Source: Comamonas testosteroni (GTDB taxonomy: Bacteria > Pseudomonadota > Gammaproteobacteria > Burkholderiales > Burkholderiaceae_C). Taken from it: a stretch of DNA of 64,000 nt. This document shows positions 42,350 to 51,069 of the stretch, in pieces. The translations under genes were made by a program, and so were the position numbers. The stretch spans positions 310,001-374,000 of the forward strand of contig NZ_AWOR01000046.1 of the NCBI RefSeq assembly GCF_000761245.1, in the 5' to 3' direction. The notes under the pieces are model-generated. The model searched no databases. It had not been told where the DNA came from and worked only from the letters and a program-made list of their open reading frames with translations. Numbering within the stretch: the stretch's first letter is position 1; the number at the start of each line of letters is the position of its first letter.

Positions 42350-44029
42350 CTACGCGCGGGTCTGAATCATGTCCCCCTCAAAGCGCGCAGCGGCATTCAC
42401 GAGAGCCATCACCGATGCGGTGACGATGTTCGCGTGCATGCCTACGCCAAACCGTGAGCCGGGCACCCCAGGCAATGCGGCTTCGATGATGGCAACGGCG
42501 CAGGCGTCGGCGCCGTTGCCCAGGCTGCGCTCTTCATAGCTGTCTATGCGCAGCGGCAAATCCAGTGCAGCGACGGTGGCTGCAATAGGGCCGTTGCCGA
42601 TGCCGCTGCGCAGCCTGGGTTGCCCGTCGGCATCGTGCCAGTGCAGTTCGATACCCTGGCCTTGCGGGTTGTCGAACAGGCGGTGGCTTTCATAACGCAG
42701 TGACCGAGGTTCGGTCTGGGCATGCAGGTAGGTGGCTTCAAACAGCTCCCAGATTTGTGCGCTGCTGAGTTCGGTTTCGCTGCTGTCGGCCCAGGCCTGG
42801 ACGATGGCGCTGAACTCGATCTGCATGCGCCGCGGCATGATGATGCCTCTGTCCTTTTGCAGCAGAAAGGCAATGCCGCCCTTGCCGGACTGACTGTTGA
42901 CACGCACGATGCTGTCATAGGTACGTCCCAGGTCCTTCGGGTCTATGGGCAAATAGGGTACGCGCCATGGAGCATCGGCTTTCTGCGCCGCAAAGCCTTT
43001 GGCAATCGCATCCTGGTGCGAGCCGGAAAATGCCGTGAACACCAGATCGCCCACATAGGGGTGGCGCGGATGGATGGGCAGGCCCGTCGAGGCTTCGGCA
43101 ATGCGTGCCACGGCAGCGATATCGGAGAAATCCAGGCCCGGAGCAATGCCCTGGGTGTAGAGGTTCAGGGCCAGTGTCACCAGATCCACATTGCCGCTGC
43201 GCTCGCCGTTGCCGAACAGGCAGCCTTCCACACGCTGGGCGCCGGCCAGCAGGGCTTGCTCGGCACAGGCCACGCCCGTGCCTCTGTCGTTATGGGGGTG
43301 TACCGAAAGCGTGATGTGCTCGCGCCGCGCCAGACGCCGGTCCATCCATTCGATCTGGTCGGCAAACACATTGGCGGTGGACACCTCCACGGTGGTCGGC
43401 AGGTTGATGATCATGGGGCGCTTAGGACCGGCATCCCAGGTGGCAATCGCGGCATTGCACACGGCCAGGGAAACGTCCAGCTCGGCCATGCAAAAGGTTT
43501 CCGGGGAGTACTGCAGCACCCATTCGGTCTCGGGGTGCTGCTCGGTCAGTTGCCTGAGGTGGCGCACATGGTGCTCCACCATGGCAATGATCTGCGGCAC
43601 CTCCATGCCAAAGACGATTTCGCGGAAGGCCGGGGCCACGGCGTTGTACAGGTGCACGATCACGCGGCGCGCGCCGGCCACGCTGCGCACCGTGGTGGCA
43701 ATCAGGTCCTCGCGCAGCTGGGTGATGACCATAGGCGTGACGTCATGCGGAATCAGCTGGGCATCGATGAGGTGACGCACGATGTCGAAGTCGGTCTGCG
43801 AAGCGGAGGGGAAGCCGATTTCAATTTCCTTGAAACCAATGGCGACCAGCTCCTGGAACAGCCGCAGCTTGCGCTCGTGGTTCATGGGCTCGAACAGCGC
43901 CTGGTTGCCGTCGCGCAAATCGGTCGAAAGCCACACAGGCGCTTGCGTCAATGTATGGGCAGGCCATTGGCGGTGGGGCAGGTTCACCACGGGAAATGCG
44001 CGGTATTTGGTAGAGGGATCAGCCAGCAT
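42350..44029 (-). CDS. leuA: 2-isopropylmalate synthase
   Basis: This is the first committed enzyme of leucine synthesis, condensing acetyl-CoA with 2-oxoisovalerate. At 559 residues it is the long LeuA type. Signatures are LSTDLRDGNQALFEPM near 51 (substrate and metal loop), HPHNDRGTGVACAEQALLAGA, and EGCLFGNGERSGNVDLVTLALN. A C-terminal leucine-sensing domain lies at about 430-559. ATG 44029 has AAGG upstream, and the long upstream extension is not family-like. In the leader, GGGGTCTG (44094-44101) can pair with CAGACCCC (44140-44147). It is divergent from an AraC regulator. Confidence 0.93.
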   Translation of the reverse strand: MLADPSTKYRAFPVVNLPHRQWPAHTLTQAPVWLSTDLRDGNQALFEPMNHERKLRLFQELVAIGFKEIEIGFPSASQTDFDIVRHLIDAQLIPHDVTPMVITQLREDLIATTVRSVAGARRVIVHLYNAVAPAFREIVFGMEVPQIIAMVEHHVRHLRQLTEQHPETEWVLQYSPETFCMAELDVSLAVCNAAIATWDAGPKRPMIINLPTTVEVSTANVFADQIEWMDRRLARREHITLSVHPHNDRGTGVACAEQALLAGAQRVEGCLFGNGERSGNVDLVTLALNLYTQGIAPGLDFSDIAAVARIAEASTGLPIHPRHPYVGDLVFTAFSGSHQDAIAKGFAAQKADAPWRVPYLPIDPKDLGRTYDSIVRVNSQSGKGGIAFLLQKDRGIIMPRRMQIEFSAIVQAWADSSETELSSAQIWELFEATYLHAQTEPRSLRYESHRLFDNPQGQGIELHWHDADGQPRLRSGIGNGPIAATVAALDLPLRIDSYEERSLGNGADACAVAIIEAALPGVPGSRFGVGMHANIVTASVMALVNAAARFEGDMIQTRA

Positions 44030-44257
44030 AGAGACCTTGGAGTTGAAGAAACGATCACCTGGTCTCCCTGCCCGGATGGGGCTGGCTAAGGCCGGGGTCT
44101 GGGAAGACCAGGATGGGACCATGCGCGAACGCGTGCATGCAGACCCCGACCAGATGTCAGAGCCAGTAGGCATAGCGAAAGCGGGTGGCAGTGTTTCACG
44201 GCAAAAATGCTTGTTGATGCAGACAGTGGGGCTACTTTATGTCGTCACGGTATAGAC

Positions 44258-44273
44258 TATCTATCGATAGATA
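44258..44273. promoter_or_regulatory. 16-bp perfect palindrome between leuA and araC-type gene
   Basis: TATCTATCGATAGATA is a perfect palindrome ending 31 bp before the AraC-type start and 229 bp upstream of leuA. Its position and symmetry suggest an operator, possibly for autoregulation, though AraC proteins usually bind direct repeats. Confidence 0.45.
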
Positions 44274-44304
44274 TTCATTTGTTGTAGAGATTTGGACAGA
44301 TTGA

Positions 44305-45120
44305 ATGGGTTTTGCCTCCCCCGAACATGGCGCACATGCCCTGGATCTGCAGCATGCTCAGGTCTCGTCACTGCCTGTCACTGGCGTGGAGCAGCGTTAT
44401 CCGCCTGGCCATGTGGTGCCGCAGCACAGCCACGCGCGCGGCCATCTCATCTATGCCTCGGAAGGCGTGTTGCTGGTCGAGTCCCCCTGCGGCCAATGGC
44501 TGGTTCCTCCGACCACGGCAGTGTGGCTGCGCCCGGGCATGCTGCACCGGATCACGGCGACCACGGCGGTGCGAGCCTTTGGTCTGTTCATTGATGAGGC
44601 GTGCTCGGCAGGCTTGCCAGCACAGGATTGCGTGCTCCATGTCTCGCCGCTGGTCAGGGAGTTGATGGCGGCGCTCGCCGACTGGCCCCATCAGGGGCCG
44701 CATCGCCCGCGCGATGCGCTGCTGGGCGCTTTGCTGCTGGAGGAGTTGAGGGCCCTGGCGCCGCTGCCGTATTACTTGCCTTGGCCTGAAGATGTGCTGA
44801 TGCGACGCATTTGCGAGAGCATGCTGCGTGCACCGGCGCAGCGCACCACGGCGCAGGCCCTGGCCCGGCAACACGCGCTCACGCCCAAGACGCTGCACCG
44901 TCGATTTCTGAAAAGCACCGGGATGAGCTGGGGCCGGTGGTATCAGCAGATGCGCTTGATGGCCTCCATCCCCCAGTTGCTGCAGGGCATGGCCATCACG
45001 ACCGTGGCACTGGAAAGCGGCTATGAAAGCCATAGTGCATACACGGCGGCTTTCCGCAAGCAGTTCGGCCGCCCGCCGTCGGAATTTGCGGCTGCGGCAG
45101 ACAGAGCGGCGCCACGTTAG
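44305..45120 (+). CDS. AraC-family transcriptional regulator with cupin sensor
   Basis: This is a 271-residue AraC/XylS regulator. The N-terminal cupin-like half contains HVVPQHSHARGHLIYASEGVLLVESPCGQWLVPPTTAVWLRPG. The C-terminal double helix-turn-helix has RTTAQALARQHALTPKTLHRRFLKSTGMSWGRWYQQMRLM and ALESGYESHSAYTAAFRKQFGRPPSEF. This subgroup often controls a neighbouring efflux or metabolic gene. Here the divergent gene is leuA and the convergent gene argA, neither a usual target, so the regulon is unclear. Confidence 0.9.
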   Translation: MGFASPEHGAHALDLQHAQVSSLPVTGVEQRYPPGHVVPQHSHARGHLIYASEGVLLVESPCGQWLVPPTTAVWLRPGMLHRITATTAVRAFGLFIDEACSAGLPAQDCVLHVSPLVRELMAALADWPHQGPHRPRDALLGALLLEELRALAPLPYYLPWPEDVLMRRICESMLRAPAQRTTAQALARQHALTPKTLHRRFLKSTGMSWGRWYQQMRLMASIPQLLQGMAITTVALESGYESHSAYTAAFRKQFGRPPSEFAAAADRAAPR

Positions 45121-45201
45121 CCGGCCTTGCTGCACACAGAGCTGCGGCTTGCGCAGCCTGTGCCTGTGCCTGTGCCTGTTGCACGCATCTTTGGCTCCCA
45201 A

Positions 45202-45248
45202 AAAAATAGCTTCCAGCGCTTGTTCATCAAGCGCAGGAAGCTATTTTT
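45202..45248. terminator. Bidirectional terminator between araC-type gene and argA
   Basis: AAAAATAGCTTCC-a-GCGCTTG pairs perfectly with CAAGCGC-a-GGAAGCTATTTTT around a 5-nt loop, giving about 20 bp of stem with A and T runs at the ends. Its TAGCT...GCGCTT core matches the dispersed repeat family. It serves both convergent genes. Confidence 0.8.
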
Positions 45249-45263
45249 AATCATGAAGGCGGA

Positions 45264-46610
45264 TTAGAGCTTCTTCACCAGCACCTGGCTCTTGCGGCCC
45301 CAGTTGTACTTGGCCTTGCGGGCCTCCGGCAGCCATTCGGGCTCCACGGGCTGAAAGCCGCGCTTGATGAACCAGTGCATGGTTCGCGTGGTCAGCACAA
45401 ACATGGTTTCGCAGCCCAGGGCGCGTGCACGCTGTTCGATGCGTTTAAGCAGCTTTTCGCCATCGCCCGTACCCTGGCTCTTGGGCGAGACGGTGACGGC
45501 GGCCATTTCGGCGGTCTTGGCCTCGAGGTAGGGGTGCAGGGCCGCGCAACCGAAGATCACGCCGTCATGCTCGATGACGGTGTAGCTGGCGATATCGCGT
45601 TCGATCTCGGTGCGGTCGCGCTTGACCAGCGTGCCATCGCGCTCGAAGGGCTCGATCAGCTGAATGATGCCGCCCACGTCGTCGATCGTGGCCTCACGCA
45701 GTTCTTCGAGCTTTTCGTCAATGACCATGGTGCCTATGCCGTCGTGGACATAGATCTCGAGCAGCAGCGCTCCGTCGGTCGAGAAGGGCAGGATATGGCT
45801 GCGCTCCACGCCATGCTCGCAGGCGCGCACGCAGTGCTGCAGATAAAAGCCCACATCGGTAGGCTGCTGTGCAGGCGGGAGCTGGGCCAGCAGGCGGCGC
45901 GCGGCGTCCAGCGGCAGCTCGGTATCGATGGGGTTGTTCTCGTCGGCCGGGCCGCTGGGGTCCATGCGCACGCCAGGCACTTCGGTCAGGAACAGCAGCT
46001 TGTCGGCCTTGAGCTCGATCGCCACGCGGGTGGCCACTTCTTCCATGCTGAGGTTGAAGGCCTCGCCCGTGGGGGAGAAGCCGAAGGGCGAGACCAGCAC
46101 CATGGCTTCGGAGTCCAGTGCGCTGCGAATGCCTTCCACGTCGACCTTGCGAACCAGGCCCGAGTGCATGAAGTCCACGCCGTCGACGATGCCCACGGGA
46201 CGGGCCGTGAGGAAGTTGCCCGAAATCACGCGCACGCGCGCACCGGCCATGGGCGTGTTGGGCAGTCCCTGGCTGAAGGCGGCTTCGATCTCATAGCGCA
46301 GCTGGCCGGCTGCTTCCTGGGCGCAGTCCAGCGCAATGGAGTCGGTGACACGCATGCCGTTGTAATAACGCGGCTCCTGGCCCTTGAGGCGCAATTGCTC
46401 GTTGACCTGGGGGCGAAAGCCGTGCACCAGCACGATCTTGACGCCCATGGCCTGGATCATTGCCAGATCCTGGACGATGGAGCTGAGCTTGCCCGCATCA
46501 ATGGCTTCACCAGTCAGGCCCACCACAAAGGTCTGGTGTCGGAACTTGTGGATATAGGGAGCCACAGACCGGAACCAGGGAACAAAGGTGAAATTGAAGA
46601 CGGTGGACAT
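45264..46610 (-). CDS. argA: N-acetylglutamate synthase (kinase-like + GNAT fusion)
   Basis: This is the first enzyme of arginine synthesis, acetylating glutamate with acetyl-CoA. It is 448 residues with the classical ArgA two-domain layout. An amino-acid-kinase-like domain (about 25-290, FVVGLTGEAIDAGKLSSIVQDLAMIQAMGVKIVLVHG) is the arginine-sensing part, and a GNAT domain (about 305-440, AAVTVSPKSQGTGDGEKLLKRIEQRARALG) is catalytic. The start MSTVFNFTFVPWFRSV is typical of betaproteobacteria. A terminator-like hairpin ends only 29 nt before the ATG on the same strand, suggesting attenuation or termination of upstream transcription. Confidence 0.93.
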   Translation of the reverse strand: MSTVFNFTFVPWFRSVAPYIHKFRHQTFVVGLTGEAIDAGKLSSIVQDLAMIQAMGVKIVLVHGFRPQVNEQLRLKGQEPRYYNGMRVTDSIALDCAQEAAGQLRYEIEAAFSQGLPNTPMAGARVRVISGNFLTARPVGIVDGVDFMHSGLVRKVDVEGIRSALDSEAMVLVSPFGFSPTGEAFNLSMEEVATRVAIELKADKLLFLTEVPGVRMDPSGPADENNPIDTELPLDAARRLLAQLPPAQQPTDVGFYLQHCVRACEHGVERSHILPFSTDGALLLEIYVHDGIGTMVIDEKLEELREATIDDVGGIIQLIEPFERDGTLVKRDRTEIERDIASYTVIEHDGVIFGCAALHPYLEAKTAEMAAVTVSPKSQGTGDGEKLLKRIEQRARALGCETMFVLTTRTMHWFIKRGFQPVEPEWLPEARKAKYNWGRKSQVLVKKL

Positions 46611-46639
46611 GGCAGTGCGCGAAAACCTCGAAATCGGGG

Positions 46640-46673
46640 AAAAAAAGGCCTGCGTCGGGTATTACGCAGGCCT
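46640..46673 (-). promoter_or_regulatory. Terminator-like hairpin in the argA leader
   Basis: On the minus strand AGGCCTGCGT pairs perfectly with ACGCAGGCCT around an 8-nt loop and is followed by seven T, a textbook intrinsic terminator. It ends only 29 nt before the argA ATG. It either terminates the SRPBCC-gene transcript or acts as an argA attenuator. Confidence 0.65.
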
Positions 46674-46906
46674 GCGGCGCAAAGTGTAGCGGTTACTAGC
46701 GTGCCTGAGCTAGTTGCTGCGTGGTTTTATGCGCGCAGATCGCACAGTTTGTGGCTTTTGTGGCGCGGTGTTTTCAAAAAATGACGACTTGTGCCCGGGA
46801 GCAGCTTCTGGGGCAGCGCCGAAAGCCATGTGCGGCAGATGCGGACACGGGCTTGCCGGTCGTGACGGGCCTGGACCTATCCCTAGCTCTGTCGCGCATT
46901 GGAGCG

Positions 46907-47365
46907 CTAGTTCCAGTTGTCGATCTTGGTGTCATGGGGAGACGGGCTGCCTTTGCCGGTCTCGGCCAGAGCTTTGAGACTGAGCAGGAAGACGGCCCAT
47001 TTCATGCTGCAATGGGCGGTGAACTCGACTGTTTCGCGCCAGCTCCGGTGGCCGAACAACAGGATGGTGTACCCGTCCTGGCGGCTCAGCTCGAAAGTTG
47101 CCTCGGTACCTATCCATTCTTCGGGCCCGTCCGTGAAGCGCCAGCGTACGCTGTGCTCCCTGTCCTGCTTGACAAGGTCGAAGCATATTTTCCCGAGCTC
47201 CCGACCGGCCTGGTCCGTGAAGCGTGCGCTCATCGCGACATCAGTCCCTGCGCTTGCGTCCATCTCCCGTGTCCACCAGCCGGCTATGCCTGCAGCGGAC
47301 GAGATCGCCTGGAAAACATCGCCGATAGGCGCTCTGATACCAATTCTATGAATGATGTCCACCAT
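46907..47365 (-). CDS. SRPBCC (START/AHSA1-like) domain protein
   Basis: This is a 152-residue helix-grip protein of the SRPBCC superfamily. The N-terminal IIHRIGIRAPIGDVFQAISSAAGIAGWWTREMDA is typical of the AHSA1-like group (SMART: ligand pocket for hydrophobic molecules), followed by VRWRFTDGPEEWIGTEATFELSRQDGYTILLFGHRSW. The ligand is unknown. It lies downstream of the methyltransferase gene on the same strand with a 112-nt gap, so joint transcription is possible but not certain. Confidence 0.85.
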   Translation of the reverse strand: MVDIIHRIGIRAPIGDVFQAISSAAGIAGWWTREMDASAGTDVAMSARFTDQAGRELGKICFDLVKQDREHSVRWRFTDGPEEWIGTEATFELSRQDGYTILLFGHRSWRETVEFTAHCSMKWAVFLLSLKALAETGKGSPSPHDTKIDNWN

Positions 47366-47477
47366 GTCCTCGGCCTCCTCGCGGATTCAGATGGCTCAAC
47401 GATACCGATAAATTGGCGCCAGCCATGCAGCAGCTCCACCCGCAAGGCCAGGCGCGGCAGGCACAGGCAGCGCAGGC

Positions 47478-48035
47478 TCAGGGGCGTGAGAACACTTCCA
47501 CCCGTGCCGGCGGCAGATTGCCCCACACGGTTTCGCGGTCTATGCGCTTCAGGCCTGCGCTTTGCCAGGCGGATGCGCCAAACAGCGAGTAGGTGAACTG
47601 GATCACGCGGCCATCGCTGGTCAGCGAGCGGGCCCAGGTGTCGGTGATCTTGTGCACTGACTGATGGGGCAGTGAGCGAAGCGGCAGGCCGGAGACTACG
47701 GCCTTGACCGCTGCACGACCGAGAATCGAGGGCCAGTCGCCGGCATCGGCGTGAAAAACGCTGATCTGCGGGAATCGCTCGGACAGGTAGCTGGCGAACG
47801 AGGAAGATTTTTCTATGATCACCAGTCTGCCGGGGGCGATGCCGCTGCGCAGCAGTGACTCGGTGATGACTCCTGTTCCTGCTCCAAGCTCTACCACCAG
47901 GCCCTCGTCTCCGCTGCACACCAAAGAGGCCATGGTGTTGCCCAATCGCTCCGAACTCGGGCACAGGGCGCCGATCTCGCGGGGAGACCGTATCACTTCG
48001 TTCAACAGCATGAAGTTGCACGACATATTTTTCAT
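47478..48035 (-). CDS. Class I SAM methyltransferase, phospholipid N-methyltransferase-like
   Basis: This is a 185-residue SAM-dependent methyltransferase. SAM motif I is VVELGAGTGVITESLLRSG, motif II lies around LVIIEKSSSFASYLSERFP, and VFHADAGDWPSILG follows. The N-terminal FMLLNEVIRSPREIGALCPSSERLGNTMA is typical of PmtA-like phosphatidylethanolamine N-methyltransferases and their relatives. The gene sits 45 nt after a PAP2-type membrane phosphatase gene on the same strand, which supports a lipid role. The methyl acceptor cannot be told from sequence. Confidence 0.82.
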   Translation of the reverse strand: MKNMSCNFMLLNEVIRSPREIGALCPSSERLGNTMASLVCSGDEGLVVELGAGTGVITESLLRSGIAPGRLVIIEKSSSFASYLSERFPQISVFHADAGDWPSILGRAAVKAVVSGLPLRSLPHQSVHKITDTWARSLTSDGRVIQFTYSLFGASAWQSAGLKRIDRETVWGNLPPARVEVFSRP

Positions 48036-48080
48036 TCAGAGCTCTCCCAAGTCTGGCCCATTGTGCGGGTGAGTTTGAAG

Positions 48081-48974
48081 TCATCGCTGCAGGAAATATT
48101 GAACGCGCCTCGTCAGATAGATGGAAAAAACGGTAACAACGCCGCTGCCCAGCATGTCCACCAGATAGTGCCCGCCGTTGATGGGCGTGGAGATCAGCAT
48201 CAGGATGTTCAATGCAAGCACCCAGCGAAAAAGCCCGAGCTGTCTATAGGCATGGATGAGCAGCAAGGCAATCGTCGTGTGATAGGAGGGGAACGTAACA
48301 ATGCCCCTCAGATCCCCGAAGGCGAACTCGCTCAGGCTTCCCTCCCTGAGCGCCATGAAGTGAGGCAGGTGCACGGCGTTTTCCAGACCCACGGAGTGGT
48401 AGAAAAGAGTGCCTGCGGCAGGCAGCAGGCCCGATAGCAAGGCCGTCAGCATCAAGGCGATGGAGGACGACCACCATAGTTCCTCGTTTCTGTCGTTTCT
48501 TGCGCAGTGCGACAGGTAGATGATCGAGAAAAAGACTTGCAGCAGGCCGCTGAAATAGGCCAGCGTGAGCACGGCTCTGAGAAGCGGGTGTTGCTGGACA
48601 AAGTCATAAAAGGCCAGCCAGTTGAATCCCAGAGCCTGATCCAGTCTGGTGAATTGGGCATCGAGCAGCGGCAGGTTCAGGGTCGCGAAGATATAGGTCA
48701 GTATCGCGCCGATCAGCGCTGTCACTATCCACAGAGCTGCGTAGAACGACATCTCGGACAAGGCCAGGCTACGCCCCGAAGATCCATAGATCCAGCTGAT
48801 GCTCAGCAAGATGAGTGATGTCCAGAACACCGGCTCGGTGCCGGAAAAGGCAAGCGGATGGGCATGTATCCACAGGGCTTCTCCGAGGGCCACGGCTGCC
48901 AGGAAAAGCATGGGCGCGAGCTTTCGGGGACTGATCAGTTGCCAGCCATTGACGGTTCCCTGCATCAAGTTCAT
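48081..48974 (-). CDS. PAP2-superfamily membrane phosphatase/transferase
   Basis: This is a 297-residue multi-span membrane protein of the PAP2 superfamily, inositolphosphotransferase-like branch. The catalytic half-motifs are FPSYHTTIALLLIHAY (PSxH motif) and STPINGGHYLVDMLGSG (HxxxD motif), both near the C terminus on adjacent helices. About seven membrane spans are visible. Family members dephosphorylate or exchange lipid head groups. GGGAG precedes the ATG. With the PmtA-like methyltransferase downstream, a joint lipid head-group modification is likely. Confidence 0.85.
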   Translation of the reverse strand: MNLMQGTVNGWQLISPRKLAPMLFLAAVALGEALWIHAHPLAFSGTEPVFWTSLILLSISWIYGSSGRSLALSEMSFYAALWIVTALIGAILTYIFATLNLPLLDAQFTRLDQALGFNWLAFYDFVQQHPLLRAVLTLAYFSGLLQVFFSIIYLSHCARNDRNEELWWSSSIALMLTALLSGLLPAAGTLFYHSVGLENAVHLPHFMALREGSLSEFAFGDLRGIVTFPSYHTTIALLLIHAYRQLGLFRWVLALNILMLISTPINGGHYLVDMLGSGVVTVFSIYLTRRVQYFLQR

Positions 48975-49119
48975 AGCAAGCTCCCTTGTTGATCCATTCG
49001 ATCGTCCGTGAAGGCCGGCTGCCGCACACGCTACAGGCCTGGGTATGGACCTTCCTTGCTTGGCGGCATGTCCGGGTCTTCAGGGACATGCCGCAGTTGT
49101 ACGGCCGTCCGAGTCCGCC

Positions 49120-50031
49120 CTAGGCGCTTCCTGCGATCATGGGCAGCACCATGCGCAGCAGTCTGATGATTGCCGGCCCCAGAACCACCATCACGATGGC
49201 GGGGAAGATGCAGGTCACCAGCGGCAGCAGCATCTTGGTGGGGATCTTGGCGGCCAGCTCCTCGGCACGCATCTGCCGCTTGTGACGCAGATCGTCCGAG
49301 AACACGCGGATGGAGTCGCCGATGCTGGTGCCGAAGCGGTCCGCTTGCGTCAGCATGGCCGTGAAGGCGTGAATCTCGTCCACTCCGGTGCGGGCGGCCA
49401 GGTTGCGCAGGGATTTCTCGCGGGTGCTGCCGGCGCGCATTTCCAGGTTGGTCCAGTGAAGTTCCTGGGCCAGGGCTTCGCTTTTGATCCGGATCTCGGC
49501 AGTCACTTTGCCCAGCGCAGCATCCAGTCCCATGCCTGCCTCCACGCAGACCAGCATGAGATCGGCGGCATCGGGGAAATTCTCGAAGATCTCACGTTTG
49601 CGGCGCGCGGCCATCCAGCGCAGCACCAGATTGGGCAGGTAGCAGGCCACAAGCCCGGTCACCAGCGGATAAAGCAGGAGCTGCAGGCTGTCTGTCGTGC
49701 CTTGGGCCAGCATCAGCGAATAGACCAGGAACATCATCACCAGAGGCAGCAGAGTCTTCGCGCCAAAATACAGCAAGGGCGCGCTTTCGTGGCGAATGCC
49801 TGCATTCAGAAAGCGCAGGCGCAACGGGGTGGCATCACTGCCCGCTGTGGGGGAGGACAGGTGAGCGAACGGCCCCACCAGCTTGATGGCGGTTTCTGTC
49901 CAGCCGCTGGACAGAGGGGCCGGGCTCAGCTCTTGCAGGCGCTGTTCGGTGACCGTGGGCGTGACCCAGAAGAACAGGGCTCCTGCAGCCAGCATGAGGG
50001 CAGCGAAAGTGAGCAGGGCGACGATTAACAT
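49120..50031 (-). CDS. tadC: Tad pilus assembly membrane protein TadC
   Basis: This is a type II/IV secretion F-family inner-membrane platform protein, 303 residues. The T2SSF domain is about residues 150-280, with DAADLMLVCVEAGMGLDAALGKV and NLAARTGVDEIHAFTAMLTQADRFGTSIGDSIRVFSDDLR. Membrane spans are at the N terminus, in the middle and at the C-terminal end. AAGGAG precedes ATG 50031. It partners TadB to anchor the ATPase TadA. It is the last gene of the tad operon in the window, and no tadD follows. Confidence 0.92.
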   Translation of the reverse strand: MLIVALLTFAALMLAAGALFFWVTPTVTEQRLQELSPAPLSSGWTETAIKLVGPFAHLSSPTAGSDATPLRLRFLNAGIRHESAPLLYFGAKTLLPLVMMFLVYSLMLAQGTTDSLQLLLYPLVTGLVACYLPNLVLRWMAARRKREIFENFPDAADLMLVCVEAGMGLDAALGKVTAEIRIKSEALAQELHWTNLEMRAGSTREKSLRNLAARTGVDEIHAFTAMLTQADRFGTSIGDSIRVFSDDLRHKRQMRAEELAAKIPTKMLLPLVTCIFPAIVMVVLGPAIIRLLRMVLPMIAGSA

Positions 50032-50058
50032 GGCGGACTCCTTGCGGTTTGGACGCAC

Positions 50059-51048
50059 TCATACCCGTATGCGGACAATGCGGCGCAGCATCAACACGCC
50101 GATCACCATGAGTCCGGCCAGCCATTGCAAAATGACGATGCCTATGGGGTCGGTCCACAACGTGGACATGAATTCCGGGTTCACGAAATTGAGCAGGGCT
50201 GCCAGGGCAAAAGGCATCAGCCCCAGGATCCAGGCCGACAGTCGACCTTCGGAGGAAAGAACTCGGATCTTGGCGTGAAGCTTGAGCCGTTCGCGGATCA
50301 GGCGACTCAGATTGCTCAGCATCTCGGTGAGGTTGCCGCCCGATTCGCGCTGTATCAACACGGCGACGATGAAGTAGCGCAGATCGGTGAGCGGTATTCT
50401 TTCTCCGAGATTGTTCAAGGCCTGCTGCAGCGTTGTGCCGTAGTTGATCTCGTCGTGCACGAGGCGGAACTCGCCGGCTATGGGCTCGGACAGCTCTTCT
50501 CCGGCCATTTGCAGGCCTGCCGAAAATGCGTGGCCGGCGCGCAATGCCCGTGCAATCAGATCCAGCGCTTCGGGAATCTGGCGCTCCAGCAGGCCCAGGC
50601 GCTGACTGCGCTTGCGCTGCAGGTAAAGCCATGGCAGGCAGCCCAGGACGGCGCCGGCGAGCAGTGCCAGCTCCATGGGCAGATGGAACATGCTTGTGGC
50701 CAGCGCACCCAGGAAGAACATTATCCCGATGCCAAGCAGCAAACCGGAAACAGTCCATTCCAGGCCCGACTGAACAATCACGCGGTCCAGCTGGTGCGCG
50801 CGCGGCATGCTTTGCAGCATACGCTGCATCCTGGGCATGTCGCTGAGTACGCGTTCCTTGACCAGCTTGGTCGGATTGCTGTGATCGTCCGCGGCGGACA
50901 AGGCCCTGAGCCGGCGTTCAAGCCGCTTTGCCTCCGGACTCTTGTATTGCTTCCAGACCATGTGAACGCCTTCGAGCAGCAAAAGCACGGCGGCAAACAC
51001 CAGTGCAATGATCACCAGGATCGAGTGGGAAGAAGAAAAGGACGGCAT
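50059..51048 (-). CDS. tadB: Tad pilus assembly membrane protein TadB
   Basis: This is a 329-residue F-family inner-membrane protein of the Flp pilus machine. The T2SSF domain contains QIPEALDLIARALRAGHAFSAGLQMAGEELSEPIAGEFRLVHDEINYG and RYFIVAVLIQRESGGNLTEMLSNLSRLIRERLKL. Membrane spans occur at 10-30, about 100-140, and two at the C terminus. It lies between tadA and tadC with short gaps. Together with TadC it forms the platform through which TadA drives pilin assembly. Confidence 0.93.
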   Translation of the reverse strand: MPSFSSSHSILVIIALVFAAVLLLLEGVHMVWKQYKSPEAKRLERRLRALSAADDHSNPTKLVKERVLSDMPRMQRMLQSMPRAHQLDRVIVQSGLEWTVSGLLLGIGIMFFLGALATSMFHLPMELALLAGAVLGCLPWLYLQRKRSQRLGLLERQIPEALDLIARALRAGHAFSAGLQMAGEELSEPIAGEFRLVHDEINYGTTLQQALNNLGERIPLTDLRYFIVAVLIQRESGGNLTEMLSNLSRLIRERLKLHAKIRVLSSEGRLSAWILGLMPFALAALLNFVNPEFMSTLWTDPIGIVILQWLAGLMVIGVLMLRRIVRIRV

Positions 51049-51069
51049 GGCAGCACCTTTGGGCCGAGT

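Noticed and set aside
42722..44089. 455-codon frame antisense to leuA
   Set aside because: A shadow of high third-position GC in leuA, and the translation is not protein-like.
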